Positions 44,001-52,408 of a stretch of 64,000 bases of DNA are shown piece after piece. The stretch is taken from contig ATWD01000001.1 of the NCBI GenBank assembly GCA_000421065.1, forward strand, positions 2,286,001 to 2,350,000. Reading direction: 5' to 3'. The DNA comes from Acidobacteriaceae bacterium TAA 166. Lineage in GTDB: Bacteria > Acidobacteriota > Terriglobia > Terriglobales > Acidobacteriaceae. The notes under the pieces were generated by a model, which saw nothing but the letters and a program-made list of their open reading frames with translations, was not told where the DNA came from and did not search any database. Numbering within the stretch: position 1 is the first letter of the stretch; every line of letters starts with the position of its first letter. Made by a program: the position numbers and the translations under genes.

Positions 44001-44373
44001 GAAGCAGGCCCTGACGGAGCGGCATGGTTATGAGTACAACTATGCGCTGCGCGCGGAGCAGGTCGCTGCGCACGCCGGATCGCTTCCGCTTGAGCACTCG
44101 TATGCTTCGGTCACGCCGGAGAATGTGGTGCTGACCGCGGTCAAAAAGGCCGAGGACTCCAACAGCCTGATCTTCCGCGTGGTGGAGTGGGCCGGCAAGC
44201 AGAGCGACGTCACCTTTACGGTGCCGGCGGGAGCGACGGCGGCCACGGAGACCAACCTGATGGAGAAGCCTGCCGGTTCTCCGCTTGCGCTTTCGGGCGA
44301 CCAGGTGACCGCGCATATCAGCCCGTACGAGATTCTTACGGTGCGGGTGGATTACGCGCATTCCACGAAGTAG
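41062..44373 (+). CDS. Alpha-mannosidase, glycoside hydrolase family 38
   Basis: A 1103-residue exported enzyme. Signal peptide about 1-32 (…LLLSPCVVPAQS). The GH38 catalytic domain holds GNSHIDAAWLWP (zinc-binding His/Asp near 272), AYNDWMAEKYP, GGMWVEPDLNMPDGES and WNPDSFGYNWQLPQI, whose Asp is the family nucleophile near 387. A middle helical domain and the C-terminal beta domain follow (GCITSLYDKKTKFESL; GREHFSYALYPHAGGW). It removes alpha-mannose from glycans outside the cytoplasm. TTG 41062 is chosen because AGGAG lies 9 bases upstream; ATG 41086 also gives a signal peptide. Confidence 0.9.
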   Translation: MIASLRLSMFRTSIKVLFASLLLSPCVVPAQSREEVSKILHTLSPESQKTIERLSSFENLPDAAWRYHVGDIAHGEDPSLNDSAWPEARPHSKAPTDAVWYRRTIEVPKTLNGYDLTGARIWFQFSAGANGPIPEIIYFNGRRVALGDDLEPIVLFDQAKPGDKIVVAVKLLQTVDTKNFNSVSTRIEFAKGRPNPSDLRLEFLSTAVLLPSLSKDPKQDMATLEQSIAAIDLSALDANNQPKFDASLGSASQKLATLRPMLQQATIHLTGNSHIDAAWLWPVTETVDAVKRTFSTALQLMNEYPDYTYTQSAAAYNDWMAEKYPAINDEIKKRIKEGRWEIVGGMWVEPDLNMPDGESQVRSLLVGKRWFQKEYGVDVRIGWNPDSFGYNWQLPQIYKRSGVDYFVTQKMTWNDTNHLPFKLFWWESPDGSKVLTYFPHDYANRNLNPVRLTADLATARQQAPGMERMLDLYGVGDHGGGPTRAMLDEGNHWAKDGLTVPKMEFGTAQNYFNDVEQKLSANSQTWDYNSIAKGYKAPEIEAGKIGVPTWNDEMYLEYHRGVFTTQAQHKRNMRESEEQTINAEKYASLAWLRGDTYPNDELTDAWKKIAFNGFHDLAAGSGIAVIYKDAQAEFDHVRLETNEISMKSLHTLASEINTKAAGEVPVLVFNPLGWAHTGVTSVDVQMPNAGGNGISLLDEKNRVVPTKVLSSDEKTGSYKLLVEAQDVPSLGYKVLHVVAGEKTFASDLKASGTAMENEFLRVEVNPKTGCITSLYDKKTKFESLVKGGCGNQLQTFKDLPKDYDAWNVDPGTYDHMTPIDTAATVELVEKGPLRAVIRVSRNWQSSKFVQDIRLDAGSDMVDVVNDIDWHETHVLLKAAFPLAASGPMASYEIPYGSIERPTTRNNTWEQARFEVPALRWADLGDDKHGFSLLNEAKYGYDAVGNTLRLTLLRSSTWPDPDADRGREHFSYALYPHAGGWKQALTERHGYEYNYALRAEQVAAHAGSLPLEHSYASVTPENVVLTAVKKAEDSNSLIFRVVEWAGKQSDVTFTVPAGATAATETNLMEKPAGSPLALSGDQVTAHISPYEILTVRVDYAHSTK

Positions 44374-44385
44374 TGCGATGAATTG

Positions 44386-44424
44386 AAGAGCCCAGGTCTC
44401 TCCTCGAGGCCTGGGCTCTTTCAC
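44386..44424 (+). terminator. Rho-independent terminator after the mannosidase
   Basis: AAGAGCCCAGG (44386-44396) pairs perfectly with CCTGGGCTCTT (44410-44420) and is followed by a short T-rich run. It lies 13 bases after the mannosidase stop. Confidence 0.65.
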
Positions 44425-44444
44425 TTAACCTGGAGAAGAGCTGC

Positions 44445-44780
44445 ATGAATCTGGTGCGTAATGAAGAACCAACGTCCTTTACTCCTGAGCCGGGAATGCT
44501 TCGGCAGATCCTAGCCCATACCGATCAGCTGATGCTGGTGCGTCACTTCTTTGAAGCTGGATGGGTGGGCGCAAGGCACAGCCATCCACATCATCAACTT
44601 GTCTACGTGGTGCGAGGCGCGCTTCGCGTCGATGTGGGCGGCAGGGTCTTTGAGGCTCGCACGGGAGATAGTTTTATCGTCGATGGAGATGTGGAGCACC
44701 AGGCCTCGGCGCTTGAGGCCTCCGAGGTGCTGGATGTTTTTACTCCGGTGCGTGAGGACTATCGCGAGCTGCTTAAGTAG
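44445..44780 (+). CDS. Small cupin-domain protein
   Basis: A 111-residue single-domain cupin. Motif 1 is GWVGARHSHPHHQLVYVVRG (about 39-58), with metal-binding His residues but Val/Gln near the usual Glu; motif 2 is GDSFIVDGDVEHQASA (about 73-88). Such proteins bind a metal and a small molecule, often as sensors or isomerases. It follows a terminator, so it is its own unit; it is convergent with the permease gene 7 bases downstream. Substrate unknown. Confidence 0.75.
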   Translation: MNLVRNEEPTSFTPEPGMLRQILAHTDQLMLVRHFFEAGWVGARHSHPHHQLVYVVRGALRVDVGGRVFEARTGDSFIVDGDVEHQASALEASEVLDVFTPVREDYRELLK

Positions 44781-44787
44781 GAACGCG

Positions 44788-46251
44788 CTACTCCGCAGGC
44801 ATGGGATTGGGATGGCTGCGGGAGCGAATGGCGAAGAGGATCAGGCCGATCAGAAGGATGACACCGGCTGTTCTGATCTCGCGCAGGAAGTTTGGCCGCG
44901 AGATCAGGATGAAGAGAAAGCCTGCGAGCGCGAGCAGGGCGGGGATGGGATAGAGCGGCATCCGGTAGCCCCGCTCTCTTCGCTCGCGACGATGCTTCGG
45001 CAAGAGCACCGCGATTCCCTGCAGCAGGAACTGAAACAAGATACGGATGACGACGAGCGCGGTAATGACCTCCTGCAGGCGGAATACGCAGCAGATCATG
45101 GTCATCGCTCCCAGGGTGAGTAGCGCATGATGGGGTATGCGGAGGCGTGGATGCACGGCTCCGAACCAGCCGGGAAAGTTGCCGTCGCGAGCGGCAGCGA
45201 ATGGAATTCGCGATTGCCCAAGCAGGAGAGCGAAGACGGAGCAGAGCGCGGCGATAGCGATGAGGATCACGATCACCGCCGCGGCTGTATGTCCGTAGAG
45301 CTTTTCCATGAAGACGGCCATGATGAACATGCGGGCGTGGCTTCCGTTCTCACGCATCATCTCCTGCCAGGGTAGGACGCCAAGGACGCTGACGTTCATC
45401 ATCAGATAAAGCGCGCCCACGATGACGACGGAACCGAGTGCCGCGCGAGGAATGGTCTTTTGCGGGTCGCGGACCTCGGCTCCCATAAAACACACGCTGT
45501 AGTAGCCGCCGTAGTCATAGATGGCGACGAGGAGGCCGGCTCCGAGTCCTGTCAGGAAGGCGGTATCGACGTGGAAGGCGTTTGGAGGAAAGTCGAAGGC
45601 GATCTTCGGATCGAAGTGAGTGAAGCCGGCGAAGATGATGAAGACCAGAGTGAAAACGACGGCCAGACCGAGCCAACGGACGATCTTATCGATGGCGACG
45701 ATGCTGCGGTAGAGGAGGGAGAGGGCGAGAGCGCAAGCTCCCATCGCGATCAGGGTTTGTCCGCTGAAGACGATGGGGACTCCCAAAAGGTGTGTAGAGA
45801 AGATCGGCTGGACAGATCGCGGAAAGAAGAAGGAGATGTACTGAGAGAATCCGATACAACCGGATGCGATGGAGAGGGGCGAACTGAAGAGAATCTGCCA
45901 GGCGTAGAGGAAGGAGAGGACGCGGCCCAGGCTTCGCTCGCCGTAGAGGTGCTTGAGGTAGGCATACGAGCCTCCGGCCTCGGGATAGGTGGTGCCGAGC
46001 TCACTCCAGACCATGCCATCGCAAAGCGAGAGGGTTGCGCCGAGCGCCCAGCCCAGCATCGCCTGGGGGCCTCCCATCGCCACTACGATCAACGGCAGGG
46101 TTACAAAAGGACCGACACCGACCATGCCGATGACGTTCAGGCCCAGCGCCGAGAAGGTGGAGAGACCACGTTCGAGCTCCGCGGGCTTGTGGTCTTCAGA
46201 TGCTGCGGGAGGATTGCGGCTATCGTCCATCGGGTTTCGTCTATCTTCCAT
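44788..46251 (-). CDS. Amino acid permease (APC superfamily)
   Basis: A 487-residue inner-membrane protein with about twelve membrane segments. The first (STFSALGLNVIGMVGVGPFV, about 29-48) has the G-rich APC signature; WSELGTTYPEAGGSYAYLKH (about 89-108) is the conserved second-loop region. It should import an amino acid or related amine. Its start overlaps the end of the lyase gene by 11 bases, so transporter and enzyme are translated together, which suggests that the lyase acts on the imported compound or makes one for export. Confidence 0.85.
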   Translation of the reverse strand: MEDRRNPMDDSRNPPAASEDHKPAELERGLSTFSALGLNVIGMVGVGPFVTLPLIVVAMGGPQAMLGWALGATLSLCDGMVWSELGTTYPEAGGSYAYLKHLYGERSLGRVLSFLYAWQILFSSPLSIASGCIGFSQYISFFFPRSVQPIFSTHLLGVPIVFSGQTLIAMGACALALSLLYRSIVAIDKIVRWLGLAVVFTLVFIIFAGFTHFDPKIAFDFPPNAFHVDTAFLTGLGAGLLVAIYDYGGYYSVCFMGAEVRDPQKTIPRAALGSVVIVGALYLMMNVSVLGVLPWQEMMRENGSHARMFIMAVFMEKLYGHTAAAVIVILIAIAALCSVFALLLGQSRIPFAAARDGNFPGWFGAVHPRLRIPHHALLTLGAMTMICCVFRLQEVITALVVIRILFQFLLQGIAVLLPKHRRERRERGYRMPLYPIPALLALAGFLFILISRPNFLREIRTAGVILLIGLILFAIRSRSHPNPMPAE

Positions 46252-47737
46252 CGACCTGATCGATCAGATCGTCCCATGCGGATCGTATGGTTCGATGTGA
46301 TGTGGCGAGCCCCTGCCGGCGCTGCTCCAGCCAGAGCTCATCGGAGGAGATCTGTGCGTATGCGCGCTGAATCTCCGGCTCCAGCGCCTCTGCGGCGGGG
46401 CCTCCCAGAATTTTTCGCACGGCGACGAAGTTCGCTGCACTGAGAGCCGTGCGAATCGTTTCGAGCGGTATGTTGTATTGGCTGTCCAGCGCCTGTTCGA
46501 CGAGATCTGCCATCTTATCGGCATCATAGACGCCATTGAGATCGCGGACCACCTTACTCACGATTCCATGCGCGGAGTGAAAGCTCATGCCGGTGGAGCG
46601 AACGAGCGTATCGGCGAGCTCGGTTACAGGCAGGAAGTTTTCATTGGCGGCTGAGGCCATCTTTGCAGTATTAAATTCCGCCTCGTCGAGAGCCCCGCGA
46701 AGCAGACGGAGACTGCGGCCTGCATCCTCAAAGGCAGTGTAGACTAGCGGCTGTAGATCGTCCTCAGCATCGTTCATGTCGGCAAAGGGGGTGTTGTGCA
46801 GACTGCCCAGGATCGACTGTGCTTCAAAGAGGGCGCGGCTGGCCAGGACGCGAACATGCTCGAGGGGGACGGGATTTCGCTTCTGCGGCATGATGCTCGA
46901 GGTTTGCACGTAGGCATCGCTCAGACGGATGTAACCGAACTCAACCGTGCTCCACAACAGGAGATCCTGCGCGAATCGGCCCAAACTCAGCATTGCCGTG
47001 GAGAGCGCAGCGCAGCTCTCGACAAGATAGTCCACAGCGGCGATCGCACCGTAGGAGTTTACCTGCAGACCTTCAAAGCCGAGAAGAAGCTCGGTGTAGT
47101 GGCGATCGATGGGGAAGCCGGTGGTGGTGATGGCGCAGGCACCGAGAGGATTGCGATTGACGCGGGCATAGCTTTGGCACAGGCGCTCCGCGTCGCGTTC
47201 GAGCACCTCGATATAAGCCATCAGGTAATGGCCGAGCGTCGTGGGCTGCGCGGGCTGAGTGTGGGTATAGGCGGGCATCAGCGATGCCCGATGCTGCCAG
47301 GCAAGATCGATCAGCAGATGGCGCAGCGCGAGGGATGATTCGAAGATCTCGAGCAGTCTTCCGCGAAGGACCATGCGATACATCGTCAGGTCGATGTCGT
47401 TGCGGCTGCGGGCGGTGTGCATCTTGCCCGCCACCTCTTCCCCGCACGCGGCGGCAAGCTTCTTTTCCAGAAAGAAGAAGAGATCCTCGAAGCTTCCGTC
47501 GTACTGCGCCTTTCGGATCTCTTCGCGATCCAGTTGATCGAGTGCGCGGAGACATGCCACCGCTTCCTTCGCAGGCATGATTCTCTGACGGGCGAGCATG
47601 AGCGTGTGCACATATTCGATCTCGAGCAGGGGATCCAGAAAGTATCGTTTCGCGTCGGCGAAGACAGGGGTCAAAACGGTTTCGCTATAGACCGGCGCCG
47701 GGAATGCTGGTCTATCTTGGTTCACTGAATTCTTCAT
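46241..47737 (-). CDS. argH: Argininosuccinate lyase-like enzyme (fumarase/aspartase superfamily)
   Basis: A 498-residue lyase. Seen: HTARSRNDIDLTMYRM, AYTHTQPAQPTTLGHYLM, and the signature TSSIMPQKRNPVPLEHVRV (GSSxMPxKxNP-like loop with the catalytic Ser). These match argininosuccinate lyase, which splits argininosuccinate to arginine and fumarate. The start is set at ATG 47737, 20 bases after the receptor stop. Sitting between a TonB receptor and an amino acid permease, not with arginine biosynthesis genes, it may be a catabolic paralogue for a related C-N lyase reaction. Gene name by family only. Confidence 0.75.
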   Translation of the reverse strand: MKNSVNQDRPAFPAPVYSETVLTPVFADAKRYFLDPLLEIEYVHTLMLARQRIMPAKEAVACLRALDQLDREEIRKAQYDGSFEDLFFFLEKKLAAACGEEVAGKMHTARSRNDIDLTMYRMVLRGRLLEIFESSLALRHLLIDLAWQHRASLMPAYTHTQPAQPTTLGHYLMAYIEVLERDAERLCQSYARVNRNPLGACAITTTGFPIDRHYTELLLGFEGLQVNSYGAIAAVDYLVESCAALSTAMLSLGRFAQDLLLWSTVEFGYIRLSDAYVQTSSIMPQKRNPVPLEHVRVLASRALFEAQSILGSLHNTPFADMNDAEDDLQPLVYTAFEDAGRSLRLLRGALDEAEFNTAKMASAANENFLPVTELADTLVRSTGMSFHSAHGIVSKVVRDLNGVYDADKMADLVEQALDSQYNIPLETIRTALSAANFVAVRKILGGPAAEALEPEIQRAYAQISSDELWLEQRRQGLATSHRTIRSAWDDLIDQVDGR

Positions 47738-47756
47738 CGTCTCTTTCAGTATCCGT

Positions 47757-50732
47757 CTAAAACTGAACGCGAAGACCAAACTGAAGAATTCTGGCCTCGA
47801 GCACGGAGCTGGTGGGAGCGAGTGTGGGCGGCGTCAGGATGGCTCCAACAGGGCCCTGCGCAACGTTGGTCGAGACGGTGGCCGTGGTGTTGATCGTCGT
47901 GACGTTGGAGTGATTGAAGACGTTGTTGGCTTCAACCAGGAGCTGCGGCTCGATCCGCTCGAGGTAGGTTCCAAAGCTGCGGGTGTAACGCAGATCGTAT
48001 TGGTAGATATTGGGGGTTCGCAGGGTATTGCGCCCCACGAAGAGTGGCCTGCTGGTCGCGGTAGAGTCGCCGTTGAGCGCCTGGCTGACGGTGATGGACT
48101 GCTGGTCGCCGGTCGAGAGGTTTGCTAGGACTGCAAGATTGTTTCCGTTGGCGAGAGCGGTCGCGATGCGGTTGTCGAAGTGTACCGTCGGCGCATAGAC
48201 GACACTGCCCGTGAAGGAGTTGGGACGATTGATGCTGCTGTTGCCGCGGTCGCGCTTCGGGTTGGTGGGGTCTTCAATTGGGGTCGAAAACTCATAGGTG
48301 TTTCCTTCCGGCGTGTCGTTGATCGAGTGAGACCAGCTGTAGTTGCCGCTCACGGTGAGACCTCCCGTCATGCGATGTTCGTAGCTGACGGTCATCGCGT
48401 TGTAGGAGGAGTTCGAACCGATGTCGATCAAGGTGATGTTGTTGAGCAGAACTCCGTTGGGCAATTCGTTGTATACGCGAGTGGCGGGACCTGCAGCGCC
48501 AAAGATCGGGCGGCCGTCGGCGAGCGACTGCGTCGAACCCGTTAGGTTCATATTGCGAAGGAACTGCATATTGCGACCACTGGTCATGACGTAGCCCAAG
48601 GTGAGAGAGTCTCCTTTGGAGAGTTGCTGCTGCACCTGCAGGTTGGCGTTCCAGACATATCCATTCTTGAAGTTAGGCGTCAAGGCATAGATATCCTGGC
48701 GGGGCAGGCAGCTTACGGGGACCTGCTGAGGAGTGTTGGGAAACTGCGGCGAGCAGCTTGAATTTCCGGCGACAGTCGCGATGAACGATCCACTGCCGAC
48801 GGCTCCGTTGTTGTAGAGCGGCTGGTACCAGCTGTTGGTCGGTGTCGCTTCGTAGATAAGAGCAGCATTGAGGCGAATGACCGTCGTGTCGTGCGGTTGA
48901 TAGCTTATGCCGAAGCGGGGCGCGAAGTTTCCCAACGGCGTGCGAAACTTCTGCGTGTAGAGAAAGGGCTGCCCTGCGGGCGGCGTGGGAGCGCGGTACT
49001 GGTCATAACGGACTCCGTAGGAGAGAAGAATGTTCTTGCGGAACTGCCACGTGTCCTGCGCGAAGAGATCGAAGAAGATGGAGTGATAGGCGGCGCCCGG
49101 CAGACCGATGGAAGACTTCACGGTCGAGTAGTTGATCCCGGCGTTCGGCGCGGAGGGTCCGCCATTCGCACCAACGACAGCGGCATGCCAGTTGTCGATC
49201 GAGGCGAAGGTGTACTGGGTGTAGATGTCTGCAAGCTGCGTATCGAGGTTCTTCTGGAAGCCGACGCCGAACTTGAAGCTGTGCGGTCCGCGGATGAGAG
49301 TGACGTTGTCGCTGAAGGAAGGAATCTTTTCCTGGAACTTGTCTCCTGCGCCGTTGGTTCCACCGAAGTTTGCGATCCCGGAGATGGTGATCATAGGCCC
49401 GGCACCGGTCTGCGGACCGGCGATGTGGTGCTGATTGCGATACGGCCAGGATCCACGAAATTCGTTGATCAGGTTTGGCGTAAAAGTCGTGATCAGCTGC
49501 GCGCCGAGGATGTGGGCACGATCAAGGAAGTCCGAGGCGGCATCGAGGGCATACAAGCCACCTACATTGGTGTTGAAAGGATAGTTATTGCGGAAGTAGT
49601 TGTAACGAACGAATGCCTGGTTCTTGGTGTTGATATTCCAGTCGCCGCGCACGTTCACCCACTGCGCGCGCTGCACGCTGGGCGCGGGCAGGAAGATCGA
49701 CGGATCGATTCCGTATCCGATGAGGGTCTGCTGATTGGCAGGCGTGATGGTGACGGCCATGGGATTGGCGCGCTTCAGCTTCTCATAGGCTCCGAAGAAG
49801 AAGAGCTTGTCACGCTTGATGGGGCCTCCGATGCGGCCGACGTAATCGTCGACGTGCAGGTCGGGCTTGGGGGCGTATCCTCCTGTTCCAGCGATGCAGT
49901 TCTGCAGAATGGGGCAGGCGCTCGCGACTTTGGGACGCCAGATGTACTGCACCGAGCCGTGATAGGCATTGGTTCCACGCGGCGTGGTGACATTGAAGGT
50001 GACGCCGGCCGTGTTGCCGAACTCTGCCGGAGGACTGTTGGAGATGACCTGCACGTCATCGGCGTAGGAGTCGGAGATGGCGAACAGACGCAGGCCGTAA
50101 CGATCGGTCTCGGTATCGACCATGCCGTCGAGCTGGTAGTTGATGCGATCAACCAGGCCGTTGGTATTCACGGTGCGCGGAATGCCGTTCTCTGGATTAG
50201 GATGTCCGCTGACGCCGGGCTGGAAGAGGACAAAGTTATATGGATTGCGAGAGGTCAGAGGAAGGCTCTGCGTCTCGACGGCAGTAATCGTACGGCCCAG
50301 TACAAACTTTGCCGGCTCGATGATCGGCGCATCCGAAGTCACGTCGACCTGAGTTGCGACAGAGCCGGCCTTCAGCTGCTCGTCGATCACGAGATCGCTT
50401 CCGGCAGACAGCCGGATGCCGCTCTGGGTTAGAGGGGCGAATCCCTGCCCTTCGGCCGTCACCGAATACGATCCTGTAGGAAGATTAGGAGCGACGTAGA
50501 GACCCTGATTGTCGGTTGCCACCTGGCGGCTGAAGCCGGTATCCAGGTCTTTGACCGTCACCGACGCGGCTGGAATCGGCGCGCCTGTGGTGTCGGTCAC
50601 GGAGCCGCGGATGGTTCCGTTGATCGACTGCGACTGTCCCCGGACAGGATGAGGAACCACGATCGATGCTGAAAGCGCCGTAAGGAGCGTGGCACCAAAG
50701 AGAGAACTGCGAACACTGTGAAGGATCGACAA
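47757..50732 (-). CDS. TonB-dependent receptor with carboxypeptidase-regulatory-like domain (lyase/permease operon)
   Basis: A 991-residue outer-membrane receptor. It starts at TTG 50732 with a perfect AGGAGG six bases before it. Signal peptide to VRGQS, then INGTIRGSVTDTTGAPIPAA (CarboxypepD_reg-like), a plug with NTNGLVDRINYQLDGMVDTE, and a barrel ending EARILQFGLRVQF. The lyase and permease genes follow within 20 bases and by overlap, so the three form an operon: uptake across the outer membrane, uptake across the inner membrane, and cleavage. The ligand may be an amino-acid-derived compound. Confidence 0.85.
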   Translation of the reverse strand: MSILHSVRSSLFGATLLTALSASIVVPHPVRGQSQSINGTIRGSVTDTTGAPIPAASVTVKDLDTGFSRQVATDNQGLYVAPNLPTGSYSVTAEGQGFAPLTQSGIRLSAGSDLVIDEQLKAGSVATQVDVTSDAPIIEPAKFVLGRTITAVETQSLPLTSRNPYNFVLFQPGVSGHPNPENGIPRTVNTNGLVDRINYQLDGMVDTETDRYGLRLFAISDSYADDVQVISNSPPAEFGNTAGVTFNVTTPRGTNAYHGSVQYIWRPKVASACPILQNCIAGTGGYAPKPDLHVDDYVGRIGGPIKRDKLFFFGAYEKLKRANPMAVTITPANQQTLIGYGIDPSIFLPAPSVQRAQWVNVRGDWNINTKNQAFVRYNYFRNNYPFNTNVGGLYALDAASDFLDRAHILGAQLITTFTPNLINEFRGSWPYRNQHHIAGPQTGAGPMITISGIANFGGTNGAGDKFQEKIPSFSDNVTLIRGPHSFKFGVGFQKNLDTQLADIYTQYTFASIDNWHAAVVGANGGPSAPNAGINYSTVKSSIGLPGAAYHSIFFDLFAQDTWQFRKNILLSYGVRYDQYRAPTPPAGQPFLYTQKFRTPLGNFAPRFGISYQPHDTTVIRLNAALIYEATPTNSWYQPLYNNGAVGSGSFIATVAGNSSCSPQFPNTPQQVPVSCLPRQDIYALTPNFKNGYVWNANLQVQQQLSKGDSLTLGYVMTSGRNMQFLRNMNLTGSTQSLADGRPIFGAAGPATRVYNELPNGVLLNNITLIDIGSNSSYNAMTVSYEHRMTGGLTVSGNYSWSHSINDTPEGNTYEFSTPIEDPTNPKRDRGNSSINRPNSFTGSVVYAPTVHFDNRIATALANGNNLAVLANLSTGDQQSITVSQALNGDSTATSRPLFVGRNTLRTPNIYQYDLRYTRSFGTYLERIEPQLLVEANNVFNHSNVTTINTTATVSTNVAQGPVGAILTPPTLAPTSSVLEARILQFGLRVQF

Positions 50733-50907
50733 GGTGTGCCTCCTGGGTTGCCAATGTGGATCGCCAATCGGAGCGTCAGACAGGGACGCGCGGGATGAGA
50801 ATGGCCTCAGTCTCTCGGGGAGAGACCTTGCATTGAACCGCTCGCGAATTGAAGAGCCTACGGGCGCAACTTAGTAAAGCCTATTTAGGAAGTAGCGAGG
50901 TGCCCTT

Positions 50908-50936
50908 ACAGTAGGCAAAGGTAAATAGTTTGTCAA
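50908..50936 (-). promoter_or_regulatory. Possible promoter of the receptor/lyase/permease operon
   Basis: TTGACA (50936-50931) followed after 17 bases by TACTGT. The -35 is perfect and the -10 weak. The flanking GTAAATAG and AGTAAAGCC resemble half sites of the ROK palindrome at 52254-52270, so the ROK protein might act here as well. The rest of 50733-50972 shows nothing distinct. Confidence 0.35.
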
Positions 50937-50972
50937 TATTTTTCTGACTGCACTCGCAAAGCCCGGGCAGAA

Positions 50973-52211
50973 CTAGGTTAAGAGTCGCGCTTCTGTGGCC
51001 GCGAGGCTGAGGGAGATCGCACCGTTAAGCTGCGCCTGGGTTCCCAATGAGCTTGCCCGCACCTGGGGTTTGGCGAATTCGTTCCGCACCAGGAGCTTTT
51101 CGGTGATTCTACAGAGTTCGGGGTGAGAGCCGACACCACCCCCGAGGATGATGACCTCGGGATCGAGCGTAAGGGACATCTCGACGATACAACCGGCGAG
51201 AATCTGTGCGGCGTACTCGACGACCTGCGCGGCGAGGCGGTCGCCATCGACGGCGAGATCGAAGATCTCGGTGGCGCGCAGCCTGGCGAGGCCGCCGGAA
51301 CTGGAGCGACGCTCCCGCGAGAGCAATTTCTGCCACTCCCCTTCAATGCCGAGCCCACCGATCGACTGCTCCAACTGACCGGTCGAGCTAAAGCTGAGAG
51401 CCTGCCGGGAGCGTCCACTTATCGCCGTGTATCCGATCTCTCCGGCGCTCCAGTTCGCTCCATGATGGAGTTGGCCGCGCAGGAAGATACCGGCGCCCAC
51501 ACCTGTTCCGAGCGCGATGAAGATAAAGTCCTTGGCGCCGGCCGCCGATCCGCGCCAGTGTTCGCCCACCGCGGCGAGGTTGGTGTCATTTTCAATGATG
51601 GCCGCCAGACCGATCTCCTGCTCGACCATGGCACGGAGGGGAACACTGTTCCAGTCGCGAAGATTCGGCGCGGAGAGCACGATACCGGAGTCCACATTGG
51701 TCACTCCCGGCGCTCCGACGGTGATGTGCAACACCTTCTTTGTGGAGGTCGAGACATCCTGACACATCTTCCTCAGGCCATCACGCATCAGCGTACAGAC
51801 GGCCTTCGGGGTACGTTGGCGGTCGGTAAACTGAGTCGCCCACTGCGTCATGATACGACCGTTCAGATCGGCGAGCACCATCCGCAGCCGTGTCCCACCG
51901 ATATCGACGCCGGCCACGTATCCATGACCTGCATTGAATCGCAGCATCTCCGGGGGCCTTCCTCCACTCGACTCCCCCTCGCCGAGCTTTTCGATCAGGT
52001 TCAACGACTCCAGGTAAGCGACCGCGCTCGAGACCGTGGGCGCGCTCAGTCCCGAAAGCCGCACCAGATCCGCCTTGGAGCAGGGGCTGTGTTCGCGCAG
52101 AAGACGGAGCAACCCGCGCGCGTTTGCCTGACGAAGATGCGAGGGTCGAGTTGGGGGCGCCTCGACGGGAGGTTCGGGTGGAACGGAGGAGGTGGAAGAG
52201 GAGAGTCGCAT
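50973..52211 (-). CDS. ROK-family regulator (NagC/XylR type)
   Basis: A 412-residue protein: an N-terminal winged helix (ANARGLLRLLREHSPCSKADLVRLSGLSAPTVSSAVAYLESL, about 29-70) and a ROK sugar-binding domain (VAGVDIGGTRLRMVLADLNG; HITVGAPGVTNVDSGIV; AAIIENDTNLAAVGEHW; FIALGTGVGAGIFLRGQLHHGANWSAGEIG). The DIGGT phosphate loop is present; the usual zinc-binding Cys cluster is not evident. It diverges from the deacetylase gene, and a palindrome in the shared gap is its likely operator. Regulator rather than kinase because of the HTH. Confidence 0.88.
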   Translation of the reverse strand: MRLSSSTSSVPPEPPVEAPPTRPSHLRQANARGLLRLLREHSPCSKADLVRLSGLSAPTVSSAVAYLESLNLIEKLGEGESSGGRPPEMLRFNAGHGYVAGVDIGGTRLRMVLADLNGRIMTQWATQFTDRQRTPKAVCTLMRDGLRKMCQDVSTSTKKVLHITVGAPGVTNVDSGIVLSAPNLRDWNSVPLRAMVEQEIGLAAIIENDTNLAAVGEHWRGSAAGAKDFIFIALGTGVGAGIFLRGQLHHGANWSAGEIGYTAISGRSRQALSFSSTGQLEQSIGGLGIEGEWQKLLSRERRSSSGGLARLRATEIFDLAVDGDRLAAQVVEYAAQILAGCIVEMSLTLDPEVIILGGGVGSHPELCRITEKLLVRNEFAKPQVRASSLGTQAQLNGAISLSLAATEARLLT

Positions 52212-52253
52212 GTCGATTGTTGTGGAGACATCTTACCCTAAATTTGTTAATAA

Positions 52254-52270
52254 CCTTTACAAAGTAAAGG
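52254..52270. promoter_or_regulatory. ROK-type operator palindrome
   Basis: CCTTTAC-AAA-GTAAAGG, a perfect 17-bp palindrome, 43 bases before the ROK start and 139 bases before the deacetylase start. AT-rich palindromes of this form are typical of NagC/XylR-like sites, consistent with autoregulation and control of the divergent operon. Confidence 0.6.
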
Positions 52271-52408
52271 GCATTTGATATCCATTACCAGCAAAGAGAA
52301 GAAGGCGATTCAGGCGGACACTAATAGTAAATCAGTTGCATTTGGATAGATGAAGCAATTGCAGCAGGATAAAGTTAAACGACATTCTTCAGGGGGCTGC
52401 CTTCGTCC

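Noticed and set aside
48891-50432. A 513-codon frame on the plus strand
   Set aside because: It lies entirely opposite the TonB receptor gene, which has a signal peptide, domains and a perfect ribosome binding site.
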